Assembly: GCA_031963415.1 (NCBI GenBank)
Contig: JASSUI010000001.1
Location: forward strand, 2,604,001-2,668,000
DNA: 64,000 nucleotides
Source of the DNA: JASSUD01 sp031963415
GTDB lineage: Bacteria; Pseudomonadota; Gammaproteobacteria; Burkholderiales; Burkholderiaceae
Direction of reading: 5' to 3'
This document shows, piece by piece, positions 18,201 through 26,672 of this stretch. The first letter of the stretch is position 1, and each line of letters begins with the position of its first letter. A program made the position numbers and the translations under genes. Below the pieces are notes generated by a model that was not told the origin of the DNA, did not search any database, and was given only the letters and a program-made list of their open reading frames with translations.

Positions 18201-19190
18201 ATGAATTTGATTACCCCAAACTTATCCACTAAACCCTGGTTACCTTCTGCATTGCAATGGCACTCTTGGGGCATGGTGCTTTTACTTATCGCTGCTTGTA
18301 TCGCTGGTCATTTTGGGCTGGGTACTCAATCACCAATCCTTGCGTATAGCATGCTAGCTATTGGCACGGTATTCATCGGTTTTCCGCATGGTGCTTTTGA
18401 TCATTGGGTGGCAGCCCGTCGTTGGGCGTCTCAACTTGGACGTCAGTGGTGGCTCTTGTTTCTGGCAGCTTATCTAGGCTTGACAGCGCTCGTGTTGCTC
18501 GGATGGGCTTTTGCCCCAGCAGTGACACTCAGTATTTTTTTGGTGATGAGCGTGGTGCATTTTGGGCTCGGTGATGTCGAAGATGGTTTAGCCCCCCCTT
18601 CTGTACCTTATTCAGTCGCCGTGTTTGTGCGTGGCGGCACGCCCATTCTGCTACCGTTAAGCGTTTATCCAGAATACACAACATCGCTACTAGCAAGTTT
18701 GACGACACTGCCTGCCGCCACACTTGAACCAGCTATTCGTACGCTGGCGCCGCCGCTATGCATACCTTGGTTGTTGGGCTTAGGCTGGTTTCTCATAGCG
18801 AGCCTGCGTGTCTCAGAGAAAGATCCCAAAGCAGTATCCCTATGGCGGGTGCAAACTTTAGAACTGCTTTTGCAAGCTGGCGCTTTTATTTGGCTCCCGC
18901 CCTTGCTTGCATTGGCCTTGTATTTCTGCTTTGGTCATTCAGTTCGGCACGTGCTGCGATTAGGCGCTTGGCATGCGCCATTGGCAAAACAGCAGGCATG
19001 CCGTTGGTTACTGCGTACTTTGGCTCCTGCTGCTGTGCTCTGCGCAATTGGTCTGGGCGTTTTATGGTGGTTGTATGGCCGCGGTGGCGAGGCGCTTCCA
19101 GTGTTTTCGATAGTAGTGCGGCTGATCGCGGCGCTTACTTTGCCCCATATGGTAGTTTGCCTATGGCTTAGCCATCGACCTCAGCGTTAA
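18201..19190 (+). CDS. blh: Brp/Blh-family beta-carotene 15,15'-dioxygenase
   Basis: Blh enzymes cleave beta-carotene centrally into two retinal molecules. They are multi-pass membrane proteins that hold iron through conserved His residues. Here these are H63 and H68 in FPHGAFDHW, H120 in VVHFGLGD, H246 and H250 in FGHSVRHVLR, and His in TLPHMVV near the C-terminus. The 329 residues contain about eight hydrophobic segments, as expected. Retinal normally serves a rhodopsin, but no rhodopsin gene is in this window, so the retinal may serve a distant rhodopsin or another use. It follows crtY after five bases as the last gene of the operon. Confidence 0.93.
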   Translation: MNLITPNLSTKPWLPSALQWHSWGMVLLLIAACIAGHFGLGTQSPILAYSMLAIGTVFIGFPHGAFDHWVAARRWASQLGRQWWLLFLAAYLGLTALVLLGWAFAPAVTLSIFLVMSVVHFGLGDVEDGLAPPSVPYSVAVFVRGGTPILLPLSVYPEYTTSLLASLTTLPAATLEPAIRTLAPPLCIPWLLGLGWFLIASLRVSEKDPKAVSLWRVQTLELLLQAGAFIWLPPLLALALYFCFGHSVRHVLRLGAWHAPLAKQQACRWLLRTLAPAAVLCAIGLGVLWWLYGRGGEALPVFSIVVRLIAALTLPHMVVCLWLSHRPQR

Positions 19191-19213
19191 TGCTTTGCTC
19201 GGTGGAGAATAGA

Positions 19214-19326
19214 TCTCGTTAGAAACTTCGTCGCAGGGAATGAAGACGCAGGCCGTCCCAACTGTACAGTAAGGAGGTGCAGTGGATTTCCCTGTCGCTA
19301 GGGGTTTCTAAAGAAATTTAACGAGA
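19214..19326. repeat. Imperfect inverted-repeat segment between blh and ispH
   Basis: TCTCGTTAGAAAC at 19214-19226 is mirrored by GTTTCTA plus AACGAGA at 19304-19326, the second half split by a nine-base AAGAAATTT insertion. Inside, GCAGGGAA and TTCCCTGT form a second inverted pair. The roughly 110-bp foldable unit could be a small non-autonomous element or a structured 3'/5' untranslated region. I do not recognise a named riboswitch. Confidence 0.4.
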
Positions 19327-19380
19327 ATGTTGAGTTATTGATAGAACAGAGCGCTATTCTGTTTTTTGCAGGCGGTTAGA

Positions 19381-20313
19381 ATGAAAATAATATTAGCTCA
19401 GCCTCGCGGTTTTTGTGCGGGCGTTGAACGGGCCGTCAAGATTGTTGAACAGGCACTTGAAAAATATGGTGCGCCTGTTTATGTACGTCACCAAATCGTG
19501 CATAACCAGCATGTGGTTGATAGCTTACGTGCGAAGGGAGCGATCTTTGTTGAAAGTTTGGATGAAATCCCTCCCGATAGCATTACGATATTTAGTGCGC
19601 ATGGTGTGGCGCAACGCGTTGAGGAAGAAGCAAAGCAGCGCGCATTACGAGTGATCGATGCCACTTGTCCCCTGGTTTCAAAAGTTCATAAAGAAGCACA
19701 AAAATATGTTGATAGCGGCCATGAATTGATATTGATTGGTCATCGCGGCCATCCCGAAGTAGAAGGCACGATGGGCCGGGTTAGCGGCAAAGTTCATCTG
19801 ATTGCTACTTTAGACGATGTGGCTGATCTTCAAGTAGAAACAACGGCGCATTTATCGTATGTTACGCAAACGACGCTAAGTGTGGATGAGACCCGTGAGG
19901 TGATCACAGCACTTAAACAACGCTTTCCCAAAACAATCGGACCAGACACGCGGGACATTTGCTATGCCACGCAGCATCGTCAACAGGCCGTACGCGAACT
20001 GGCGAAGCTAACAGATCTCATTTTAGTGGTCGGCGCCTCTAATAGCTCTAATGCCAGCCGGCTGCAAGAGCTTGCCAAACAGCAAGGAGTACGCAGTTAT
20101 TTGATCGCTGATGCCACAGCCCTTGATCCAACTTGGGTAGTGGATGCTAATGTAGTGGGCATCACGGCAGGTGCGTCCACGCCAGAAATTTTGGTGCAGG
20201 AACTGATCGAACGTTTACGCATGCTAGGTGCTACTGACATCGAAGTTTTGCCAGGCATTGAAGAAAAAGTTCATTTTAAAATGCCAACCGTATTGGCTAC
20301 GACATCAAGCTAA
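19381..20313 (+). CDS. ispH: 4-hydroxy-3-methylbut-2-enyl diphosphate reductase IspH
   Basis: IspH performs the last step of the MEP pathway, yielding IPP and DMAPP with a 4Fe-4S cluster. The 310-residue protein begins MKIILAQPRGFCAGVERAV. The three cluster cysteines are in FCAGVERA (C12), DATCPLVSK and DICYATQHRQ. Other conserved blocks, HGVAQRV and VVGASNSSNASRL, are intact. The frame remains open to a TTG at 19366, but the ATG at 19381 gives the standard family N-terminus. It is co-directional with the crt operon but separated by 190 bases and an inverted repeat, so it probably has its own promoter. Confidence 0.96.
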   Translation: MKIILAQPRGFCAGVERAVKIVEQALEKYGAPVYVRHQIVHNQHVVDSLRAKGAIFVESLDEIPPDSITIFSAHGVAQRVEEEAKQRALRVIDATCPLVSKVHKEAQKYVDSGHELILIGHRGHPEVEGTMGRVSGKVHLIATLDDVADLQVETTAHLSYVTQTTLSVDETREVITALKQRFPKTIGPDTRDICYATQHRQQAVRELAKLTDLILVVGASNSSNASRLQELAKQQGVRSYLIADATALDPTWVVDANVVGITAGASTPEILVQELIERLRMLGATDIEVLPGIEEKVHFKMPTVLATTSS

Positions 20314-20369
20314 AAGGCGTAGATTTAGAAAACGAAGACGGCAAGGATAAAAATTAAATATTGACGAGT

Positions 20370-20421
20370 AGGCAATTCGCTTTATCCGTTGCTAGCAAGC
20401 AGCGGGTGACGTGAATTGCCT
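20370..20421. terminator. Bidirectional terminator between ispH and dxs
   Basis: AGGCAATTC at 20370-20378 pairs with GAATTGCCT at 20413-20421, with a further inner partial hairpin, and is followed by a T-rich stretch. The two flanking genes converge here, which fits a shared terminator. Confidence 0.75.
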
Positions 20422-20429
20422 TTATCATT

Positions 20430-22337
20430 TTACGCAGCTAATTTAGACGAATTAACAATCTTAAGCGCTGATAAGCCGAAACGTTCTTCAACCGAACGAA
20501 TAATGCCCGCTGCATCCAGGCCGCATGAAGCTAGTAGCTGCGTTGTATCACCGTGTTCGATAAAGCGATCAGGCAGACCCAATTGCAGAATCTGACAAGC
20601 TGCCCCAGCAGTGAGCAATACCTCTACGCAGGCCGACCCTGCCCCACCCTGCACACATCCCTCTTCGAGGGTGACGAGATAATCATGGTTAAGCGCCAAA
20701 TTTTTGATGAGTGCTTCATCGAGCGGTTTAACAAAACGCATATTTGCTACTGTCGCGTCTAGCGATTCTGCAGCTGTCAGCGCTGGCTCTAGCATGCTGC
20801 CAAAGGTTAATAATGCCACGCGCTGTCCCGGCAACGCGCTAGATTCCCGCCGGGTTTCCCCTTGTCCTAGCGGCAACGCTGTCATCGCTTGCTGGATTTC
20901 TACGCCTGTCCCAACGCCACGTGGATAACGCACTGCAGCTGGTCCACTGTGCATGAAAGCCGTATATAGCATTTGCCGGCATTCATTTTCGTCTGCGGGA
21001 GCCATAACTACCATATTTGGAATACAGCGCAAATAGGCTAAATCATAAGCGCCGGCATGCGTTGCGCCATCCGCACCGACTAAACCTGCGCGGTCTAAAG
21101 CAAAGACAACTGGCAGATTCTGTAGTGCAATATCGTGAATTAATTGATCATAAGCGCGCTGCAAAAAGGTTGAATAAATCGCCACCACCGGCTTCATCCC
21201 TTCGGCCGCTAACCCGCCTGCAAATGTGACCGCATGCTGTTCGGCAATCCCTACATCGTAATAGCGTGTGGGAAAGCGCTGTTCAAATGCCACGAGGCCT
21301 GAACCTTCACGCATCGCCGGCGTAATACCGACCACGCGTTCATCCTGCGCGGCCATATCGCACAGCCATTCACCAAAAACTTGAGTATAGGTAGGAAGAC
21401 TGCTCTGGCTTGGCTTGATACCTTTTTGTGGGTTGAATTTACCAGGGCCATGGTAGAGCACCGGATCGGCTTCTGCGAGCTTATAGCCTTGACCCTTGCG
21501 GGTAACCACATGCAAAAATTGGGGGCCTTGCAGTTGTTTAAGGTTGAGCAACGTCGGAATAAGTGCATTCAGATTATGCCCATCGATGGGGCCAAGATAG
21601 TTAAATCCTAATTCCTCAAATAGTGTGGCCGGCATCAGCATACCTTTGGTATGTCTTTCAAGCTTGTTTGCTATTTCTAATGCCGAGGGCATCACCCCGA
21701 GGATTTTCTGCATGCTTTTTTTGGCTTTCGCATAAAACTTACCTGACATCAGGCGCGTCAAATAGTGATGCAGCGCGCCCACAGGTGGCGAGATTGACAT
21801 ATCGTTGTCGTTCAAAATCACAATGAGCGGCAAATCGCGATATACGCCTGCATTATTCATTGCTTCGAATGCCATGCCTGCGGTCATTGCACCATCACCG
21901 ATGACGGCGATGCAGTGACGCGCTTGTCCTTGATTTTTAGCTGCGAGGGCCATCCCTAAAGCAGCTGAAATAGAAGTGCTTGAATGGGCCGTACCAAAAG
22001 TGTCGTAAATAGATTCAGCGCGTCGCGGGAAACCTGAAATACCCCCCCACTGGCGCAGTGTCGTCATCGCTTCGCGTCGGCCTGTCAGAATTTTGTGCGG
22101 ATAACTTTGATGACCGACATCCCAAACAATGCGATCTTCTGGCGTATTGAAAACATAATGCAAGGCAATAGTTAATTCCACTGTGCCGAGGTTGGACGAC
22201 AGATGCCCGCCTGTGCTCGCTACACTTTCTAATAAAAATGCTCTTAACTCTCGCGCTAATTGCTTAAGCTGGCTGGTTTCAAGTTTGCGTAAATCCTCAG
22301 GCGAGTTAATGGTGTTGAGAAGCTCGTATTTCATCAT
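20430..22337 (-). CDS. dxs: 1-deoxy-D-xylulose-5-phosphate synthase Dxs
   Basis: Dxs makes DXP from pyruvate and glyceraldehyde 3-phosphate and is the flux-controlling first step of the MEP pathway. The 635 residues match family length. Thiamine-diphosphate binding is seen in AVIGDGAMTAGMAFEA with NDNDMSIS, and the transketolase middle domain in RYYDVGIAEQHAVTFAGGLA. GHLSSNLGTVELTIALHYVF at the start is canonical. The ATG overlaps the stop of the upstream prenyl synthase by four bases, so the two are translationally coupled. The placement opposite ispH and the crt operon puts precursor supply beside carotenoid synthesis. Confidence 0.96.
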   Translation of the reverse strand: MMKYELLNTINSPEDLRKLETSQLKQLARELRAFLLESVASTGGHLSSNLGTVELTIALHYVFNTPEDRIVWDVGHQSYPHKILTGRREAMTTLRQWGGISGFPRRAESIYDTFGTAHSSTSISAALGMALAAKNQGQARHCIAVIGDGAMTAGMAFEAMNNAGVYRDLPLIVILNDNDMSISPPVGALHHYLTRLMSGKFYAKAKKSMQKILGVMPSALEIANKLERHTKGMLMPATLFEELGFNYLGPIDGHNLNALIPTLLNLKQLQGPQFLHVVTRKGQGYKLAEADPVLYHGPGKFNPQKGIKPSQSSLPTYTQVFGEWLCDMAAQDERVVGITPAMREGSGLVAFEQRFPTRYYDVGIAEQHAVTFAGGLAAEGMKPVVAIYSTFLQRAYDQLIHDIALQNLPVVFALDRAGLVGADGATHAGAYDLAYLRCIPNMVVMAPADENECRQMLYTAFMHSGPAAVRYPRGVGTGVEIQQAMTALPLGQGETRRESSALPGQRVALLTFGSMLEPALTAAESLDATVANMRFVKPLDEALIKNLALNHDYLVTLEEGCVQGGAGSACVEVLLTAGAACQILQLGLPDRFIEHGDTTQLLASCGLDAAGIIRSVEERFGLSALKIVNSSKLAA

Positions 22338-23371
22338 CGGGTGTTCGGTAAATGGCGAAGCAGCAGCTTAGTGGCGGCCGCTGTTAAAATTTCTTGATGT
22401 GGCGTAGCCGCTGCTAGCGCAATGCTTTCATTAAGCAGATTGATCGCAAGCTCGCTGCAACGCTTTACAGCGGCGTCCATCTTCGGTATCCAGTCTACCG
22501 CCACAGCGCAATCAGGCGCGCGTTCCAGCAATGTGAGTAACGCTGCGCGCTCTTCTGGTGTGGCCATCGCGAGATAGTAGACCACGTTTCCATTCAACGC
22601 ACCGCGCTCTAAATCCTCTTGTAAATCCTCAATGTCATCATTGATTTGATAAGCAGCGCCTAGCAAGCGTGCGGCTTGTATGGCTGAATTAGCAATATCA
22701 GGGGGTTGGTTAGCCAACAACGCTGCCCCTTCAATAGGTAACGCTGCTAGCACGCCTGTTTTGGCTTCAATAATATTGCTGTAATGAGCAGGCGAGATAG
22801 TGCGCCACAGGGCAGGATGAAACTCTTCCGTTTGTCCACTCATCATGCCCCCTAAACGTTGCGCAAAACATCTAATCAGCTTAGCTGAGCCAGTTTCTGC
22901 CAGCACACCAAAAGCACTGGCAAGCAAATGATCTCCGACGCAGATTGCAGTAGCTGTGCCAAAGTGCGCAGCACAAGTGGGTTGGTTACGCCGTATAGCT
23001 ATTTGGTCTTGCACGTCATCGTGAACAATCGATGCTTGATGAATCAATTCACAAGCGACTGCAAGATTAACCGCATCAGTGCGAGGTATTCCGAGTGCCG
23101 CGCAAGCTGCTAATGCCAGTTGCGCCCGCCAAGCACTGCCGCCACTCGCTAAATGGTAGCCAGTAGCTTCATCAAGCAGCCATTTGCTTTTAAGCGCGGT
23201 CGCTGTCCGCATACGCGCAGTAATTTCAGCTAAATCGAGGTCGCTAGAGTCGAAAGAAGAAATGGGCGGGGCGGCTAAAACCGCTGGCTTACAGACACTT
23301 CCACTGGCTTGAACGGAAAATTGTGATTGAGCCGCGGGGGCAAATATAGAACTGGAGTCAACAGACGCCAC
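22334..23371 (-). CDS. Trans-prenyl diphosphate synthase, probably GGPP synthase
   Basis: The 345-residue (E)-prenyl synthase has the first Asp-rich motif VHDDVQD and the second INDDIEDLQED, plus RRNQPT after the first. The first motif is the short DDxxD form, not the DDxxxxD spacing of ordinary bacterial IspA, and the usual GGKRxRP block is replaced by SGGSAWRAQ. It is thus not a standard farnesyl synthase. Small residues before the first motif would allow a product longer than C15. GGPP is the logical product because CrtB needs it. It starts with GTG after GGAGAAG and overlaps dxs. The first 45 residues are low-complexity and unlike the family. Product length is inference. Confidence 0.82.
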   Translation of the reverse strand: MASVDSSSIFAPAAQSQFSVQASGSVCKPAVLAAPPISSFDSSDLDLAEITARMRTATALKSKWLLDEATGYHLASGGSAWRAQLALAACAALGIPRTDAVNLAVACELIHQASIVHDDVQDQIAIRRNQPTCAAHFGTATAICVGDHLLASAFGVLAETGSAKLIRCFAQRLGGMMSGQTEEFHPALWRTISPAHYSNIIEAKTGVLAALPIEGAALLANQPPDIANSAIQAARLLGAAYQINDDIEDLQEDLERGALNGNVVYYLAMATPEERAALLTLLERAPDCAVAVDWIPKMDAAVKRCSELAINLLNESIALAAATPHQEILTAAATKLLLRHLPNTR

Positions 23372-23810
23372 GATAATCTTCTCCGTATGAAGCGAGGGTT
23401 TTTATGTCCGTTCCTGGCATCTGCCTGTCATCACAACAGACAGATTTACCGTACTAGGAGCTATTTAAAAGTGAATATATAGCTTTCAATGCAGCTAATT
23501 AAAAATTAGCTGTAGGCTGCTGCTTCGCGCATATTTTTTGCGAAATTTTGATTATCTTCACGAATGCAAGCAGGCGTTTTAGTGAAATAGGACTCGCGCC
23601 TGGCAGGCTTTACGGTGTATTTTAAAATCAGCCCGAGATACAGCAAGTATAAAAATGGCTGCCATACAACAAATTACAACAAATTTTCGCATGGATGTTT
23701 TACTGCGTAATTAGGTTAGATGGCCGGTGTTGTCTGCAAATCTAGATAGAGCAATCGCAATTTTTGTCATTGTTGAGTCAGTAAATAACCTCACACCATA
23801 AAAGCACATC
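23372..23810. promoter_or_regulatory. Divergent intergenic region, prenyl synthase / decarboxylase-like gene
   Basis: The AT-rich stretch of about 440 bases lies between two divergent genes and must hold both promoters. I see scattered short inverted repeats (TTTTTTGCGAAATTTT near 23537) but no operator or RNA that I can name, and no convincing small gene. Confidence 0.35.
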
Positions 23811-24458
23811 ATGAAGTCAAGTTGGCTTACCAATGCAGAAGAAATAAATTATCCACCTGCCCCTTGGCGTCTTGGCGGCACAGGGTATATGTCGATGTGG
23901 CAAATTCCAATAAAAGATTTACCCATTGTCCTTCCACCAGATGTTAAGCCAGTTGTTCGTTTTGGGCGCACCACGGTGATCGCCGGGTGGATGATCTATA
24001 CGCCAGGTAGTGTCCTGGAGTACAACGAATTAATCCTCATCGTTGAGGCGAAATTAAATCATCGGCGCGTAGGTTCTATTACCCACGCCTGGGTCGATAG
24101 TCCTGCTTCTTTAGTAGGGGGCAGCACATTGTGGGGCATTCCAAAGCAATTGGGCACCTTCGAGCTGAGTAATAACACAAGCTTTGAGGCCAGCGCCACA
24201 GTAAATGGACAGGCAATTGCCTCATTTCAATTTCATCCCGGCTTTACTTTGCCTGGCTGGTGGCGTATTCCATCGCCAGCTGCGCAGTGGTCAGAGAGTG
24301 GCGCGATTCAAGTGACCGAAGGTAATTTACTAGCTCGCATGCAACTCGGCACCGGAGACTGGACAATTGCAGCTGAAGGACCTTTAGCTTTTCTGAGCGG
24401 ACATAAACCACTGCTTAATTTGCATCTTGCACAGATGGCATTTAGCTTTGGCATTTAA
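23811..24458 (+). CDS. Acetoacetate decarboxylase-fold protein
   Basis: The 215-residue protein has the family start YPPAPWRLGGTGYMSMWQIP, the middle ELILIVEAKL and the active-site region SLVGGSTLWGIPKQLGTFEL. In true acetoacetate decarboxylase this region holds a Lys-Lys pair; here the second Lys is Gln (PKQL), so classical decarboxylation is doubtful. Relatives lacking the pair include plant NXD1, a factor required for neoxanthin formation. The location beside isoprenoid and carotenoid genes makes a role on a carotenoid or apocarotenoid attractive but unproven. It appears monocistronic, and its ribosome site is weak. Confidence 0.8.
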   Translation: MKSSWLTNAEEINYPPAPWRLGGTGYMSMWQIPIKDLPIVLPPDVKPVVRFGRTTVIAGWMIYTPGSVLEYNELILIVEAKLNHRRVGSITHAWVDSPASLVGGSTLWGIPKQLGTFELSNNTSFEASATVNGQAIASFQFHPGFTLPGWWRIPSPAAQWSESGAIQVTEGNLLARMQLGTGDWTIAAEGPLAFLSGHKPLLNLHLAQMAFSFGI

Positions 24459-24610
24459 AACAGTTTCAGTGCGGTACAGATTTGTAGGTCATAGCTGTGA
24501 GGCATTCACATACGTTGGAAAGGCGTAACGAGCCCTCGAGATAAACATTGCACCACCCATTATCCTTACATTTAATCCCCATAAATGTTCACTTTTTGTA
24601 TATTTAATAT

Positions 24611-25159
24611 ATGCTTATCCGTGAATTAATCGTGGCCTTAGACCACTGGGATAAAAGGGGTATTTGGGCATTTTCCCTAAAAACTTTATATCTTCTTTTT
24701 CCAGAGGACAGCCGAGCAATGTTAAAGGCATTGGCTAGGCATCAGCAAACAGGTGTGATTGAACGCATCGCACGAGGACTATATGTCAATCCTAGAGCAA
24801 GCTGCTTGCCAAGCGACTTGCTGAGCGCCTTAGTACCCTTCCTGCGCCCCTGGGATTTTAACTATCTCAGCCTGGAATCAGCATTATCGGAGGCTGGCTG
24901 GATTTCTCAAATTCCTTCTCGGCTCACCCTAATGACAACAGGGCGGAGTCAGATTTTCAATACACCTTATGGAACAATAGAATTTGTCCACACGATGCGA
25001 GCAGAAGGCAAGCTACGCAACGAGTTAAGATTCGATCCACAACGAGAGTTAGCCGTAGCCACTCCCAGTCGGGCTTTACGCGATCTAAAGCGCGTGGGTC
25101 GCAATCTCGATTTAATTATCAGCCAGAAGCATACCGATGCAACTTCGTACGCGAGCTGA
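24611..25159 (+). CDS. abiEi: AbiEi-family antitoxin (transcriptional regulator)
   Basis: The 182-residue protein has the N-terminal winged-helix of AbiEi (LYLLFPEDSRAMLKALARHQ, then GVIERIARGLYVNP) and the C-terminal antitoxin domain (NYLSLESALSEAGWI, IFNTPYGTIEFVHT). AbiEi proteins repress their own operon and neutralise the AbiEii toxin without binding it (type IV system). The C-terminus overlaps the toxin start by 23 bases. Autoregulation is expected from the family; no clear operator repeats were confirmed upstream. Confidence 0.85.
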   Translation: MLIRELIVALDHWDKRGIWAFSLKTLYLLFPEDSRAMLKALARHQQTGVIERIARGLYVNPRASCLPSDLLSALVPFLRPWDFNYLSLESALSEAGWISQIPSRLTLMTTGRSQIFNTPYGTIEFVHTMRAEGKLRNELRFDPQRELAVATPSRALRDLKRVGRNLDLIISQKHTDATSYAS

Positions 25160-26054
25160 CCTGCTGACGCTCGCAGGCCAATACGCAAACCAGCGCAAGG
25201 TGCCTGCCAGCACGGTAATCAAGGAAATCCTACACTACGAGATCCTCTACGCTTTAACGCAAAGCGGTGCAGCAGCATCACTCATCTTTCAAGGCGGAAC
25301 GGCTTTACGCCTGTGCTATCAGGGCACGCGCTACTCCGAAGACCTCGACTTTGCTAGCAGTGCTGACTTCAAACCGGAATCGATGGCTTCATTTTCTAAA
25401 CTGCTGCACCAAGAAATCAGCGAAGCTTACGATTTAGAAGTGGAAATTAGCGCACCCAAAGCAAAGGAGCCAGCTAAAGGTATTCGTGTAGCCAGATGGA
25501 AGGCTAAAGTGCATGTACCTCAAGTGGACTTAAGCATTTCCCAAAACCAGCTCATCAACATCGAGGTAGCTGATGTGCCGGCGTATGATATTGATCTGGT
25601 TGCTGTAGCCGCAAACTATCCGCATTTACCAGCGCCGCACCGTCAATTGATCATAGCAACCAAAACGCTCAGAGAAATACTCGCAGACAAATTAGTGGCG
25701 CTTGGTGCACGTCCTTACCTCAAAGCACGCGATATTTGGGATATCAAATTCCTCACAGATCGGCAGGTTATTCCCGATATCACGCTTATCGCTCGTAAAT
25801 TGAAAGACTATGGCTTAAATCAAAACGATTTTAAAGGGAACCTTCAGGCTAAATTGGCAGAGCTAGAGAACCCCCTCACTGCGAAGGTGTTCCACCAGGA
25901 GATGAGCCGCTTCGTCGATGCTAACGTCGCCTCTCAGCTCGCCAACCCAGCGCTAACTGAAAGATTTTTGCACCGTTCTAAAGAAGTTGGACTGGCCGTG
26001 TTAAGTACCGATCTTGGATTCAATGAAAAGCCCCGACCACAATTGAGACATTAG
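25137..26054 (+). CDS. abiEii: AbiEii-family nucleotidyltransferase toxin
   Basis: This 305-residue DUF1814/AbiEii protein carries the nucleotidyltransferase signature FQGGTALRLCYQGTRYSEDL followed by DF. The GG(S/T) and paired Asp residues of the catalytic site are both present. A conserved Lys-rich TKTLREILADKLVALG follows, then the family's YLKARDIWDIKFL. Members act as toxins of type IV toxin-antitoxin systems, giving phage abortive infection or plasmid maintenance. It is paired with the antitoxin by overlapping frames. It sits between the isoprenoid genes and the eCIS cargo region and marks an island edge. Confidence 0.88.
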   Translation: MQLRTRADLLTLAGQYANQRKVPASTVIKEILHYEILYALTQSGAAASLIFQGGTALRLCYQGTRYSEDLDFASSADFKPESMASFSKLLHQEISEAYDLEVEISAPKAKEPAKGIRVARWKAKVHVPQVDLSISQNQLINIEVADVPAYDIDLVAVAANYPHLPAPHRQLIIATKTLREILADKLVALGARPYLKARDIWDIKFLTDRQVIPDITLIARKLKDYGLNQNDFKGNLQAKLAELENPLTAKVFHQEMSRFVDANVASQLANPALTERFLHRSKEVGLAVLSTDLGFNEKPRPQLRH

Positions 26055-26132
26055 ATTCAGCCAACCTGATTCAGCTGCGGCTTAGCGAAAATACCCACCA
26101 GCGCGGCAGAGCATACGCTAGCGGGCTTATGG

Positions 26133-26672
26133 TTACACTCGATTAGCGAGCCAACCAAAAACAAATGCTTGATTCTGCTCTCTCGTCTCAGCAAGTTCAA
26201 TGTATCGCATCCCTTGCAAGCTATTAATTGCTTTAAGTAATACCGTCTCGCCTTGCTGTTTGCGCTTATTCATAAAAGCCTTGAAGGACTCGACCGTTTT
26301 AGGGCCTACTGCCCCGTCTACTGTCATATTGGGGTAATCAGCTTGTTGCCGATTCAAAACGTTGAGGGTGCGCTGCAAAAATTTTCCAGCTGTCCCTGTC
26401 CCCATATTAACTGCAATATCAAACAATTTAAGGGCAGCCGGTTTGGATAATTCGGCAATGGCATCCAGATGCAGTGGCTTCCAATAACGACGTTGATAAA
26501 TTTCTTTTGCCGTTGCTAAAGGTAGATCTTGCATTGACCCCTTATAGCCATTCTCACGCGCTACTGCTTCAGTAATGCCATAGTTGGTCGCACCACCACG
26601 ATCAGCAGCGTGATTCGAATAACCACCTTCCAACTTAACCGTATGCTCAAATGCTTCATCGAATGCTGTCAT
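26133..26672 (-). CDS. GH108 N-acetylmuramidase (endolysin-like)
   Basis: The 179-residue protein begins with the GH108 hallmark LEGGYSNHAADRGGATNYGI, whose Glu (E15) is the catalytic acid. ALKLFDIAVNMGTGTAGKFL and VDGAVGPKTVESFKAF follow, the latter being the peptidoglycan-binding 3 domain. The enzyme cleaves the peptidoglycan glycan strand. No signal peptide is seen. It is the last gene in line with the eCIS transcription direction, 260 bases beyond the lipase-like gene. It may therefore release particles by lysing the producing cell, as phage endolysins do, or be a cargo; both are inference. A prophage remnant origin is also possible. Confidence 0.88.
   Translation of the reverse strand: MTAFDEAFEHTVKLEGGYSNHAADRGGATNYGITEAVARENGYKGSMQDLPLATAKEIYQRRYWKPLHLDAIAELSKPAALKLFDIAVNMGTGTAGKFLQRTLNVLNRQQADYPNMTVDGAVGPKTVESFKAFMNKRKQQGETVLLKAINSLQGMRYIELAETREQNQAFVFGWLANRV

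Noticed and set aside
19366..19380. TTG start for ispH
   Set aside because: The ATG five codons later gives the standard MKIILAQPRGFC N-terminus.
22334..23371. Annotating the prenyl synthase as IspA
   Set aside because: The first Asp motif has the short DDxxD spacing and the GGKRxRP block is missing, unlike bacterial farnesyl synthases.
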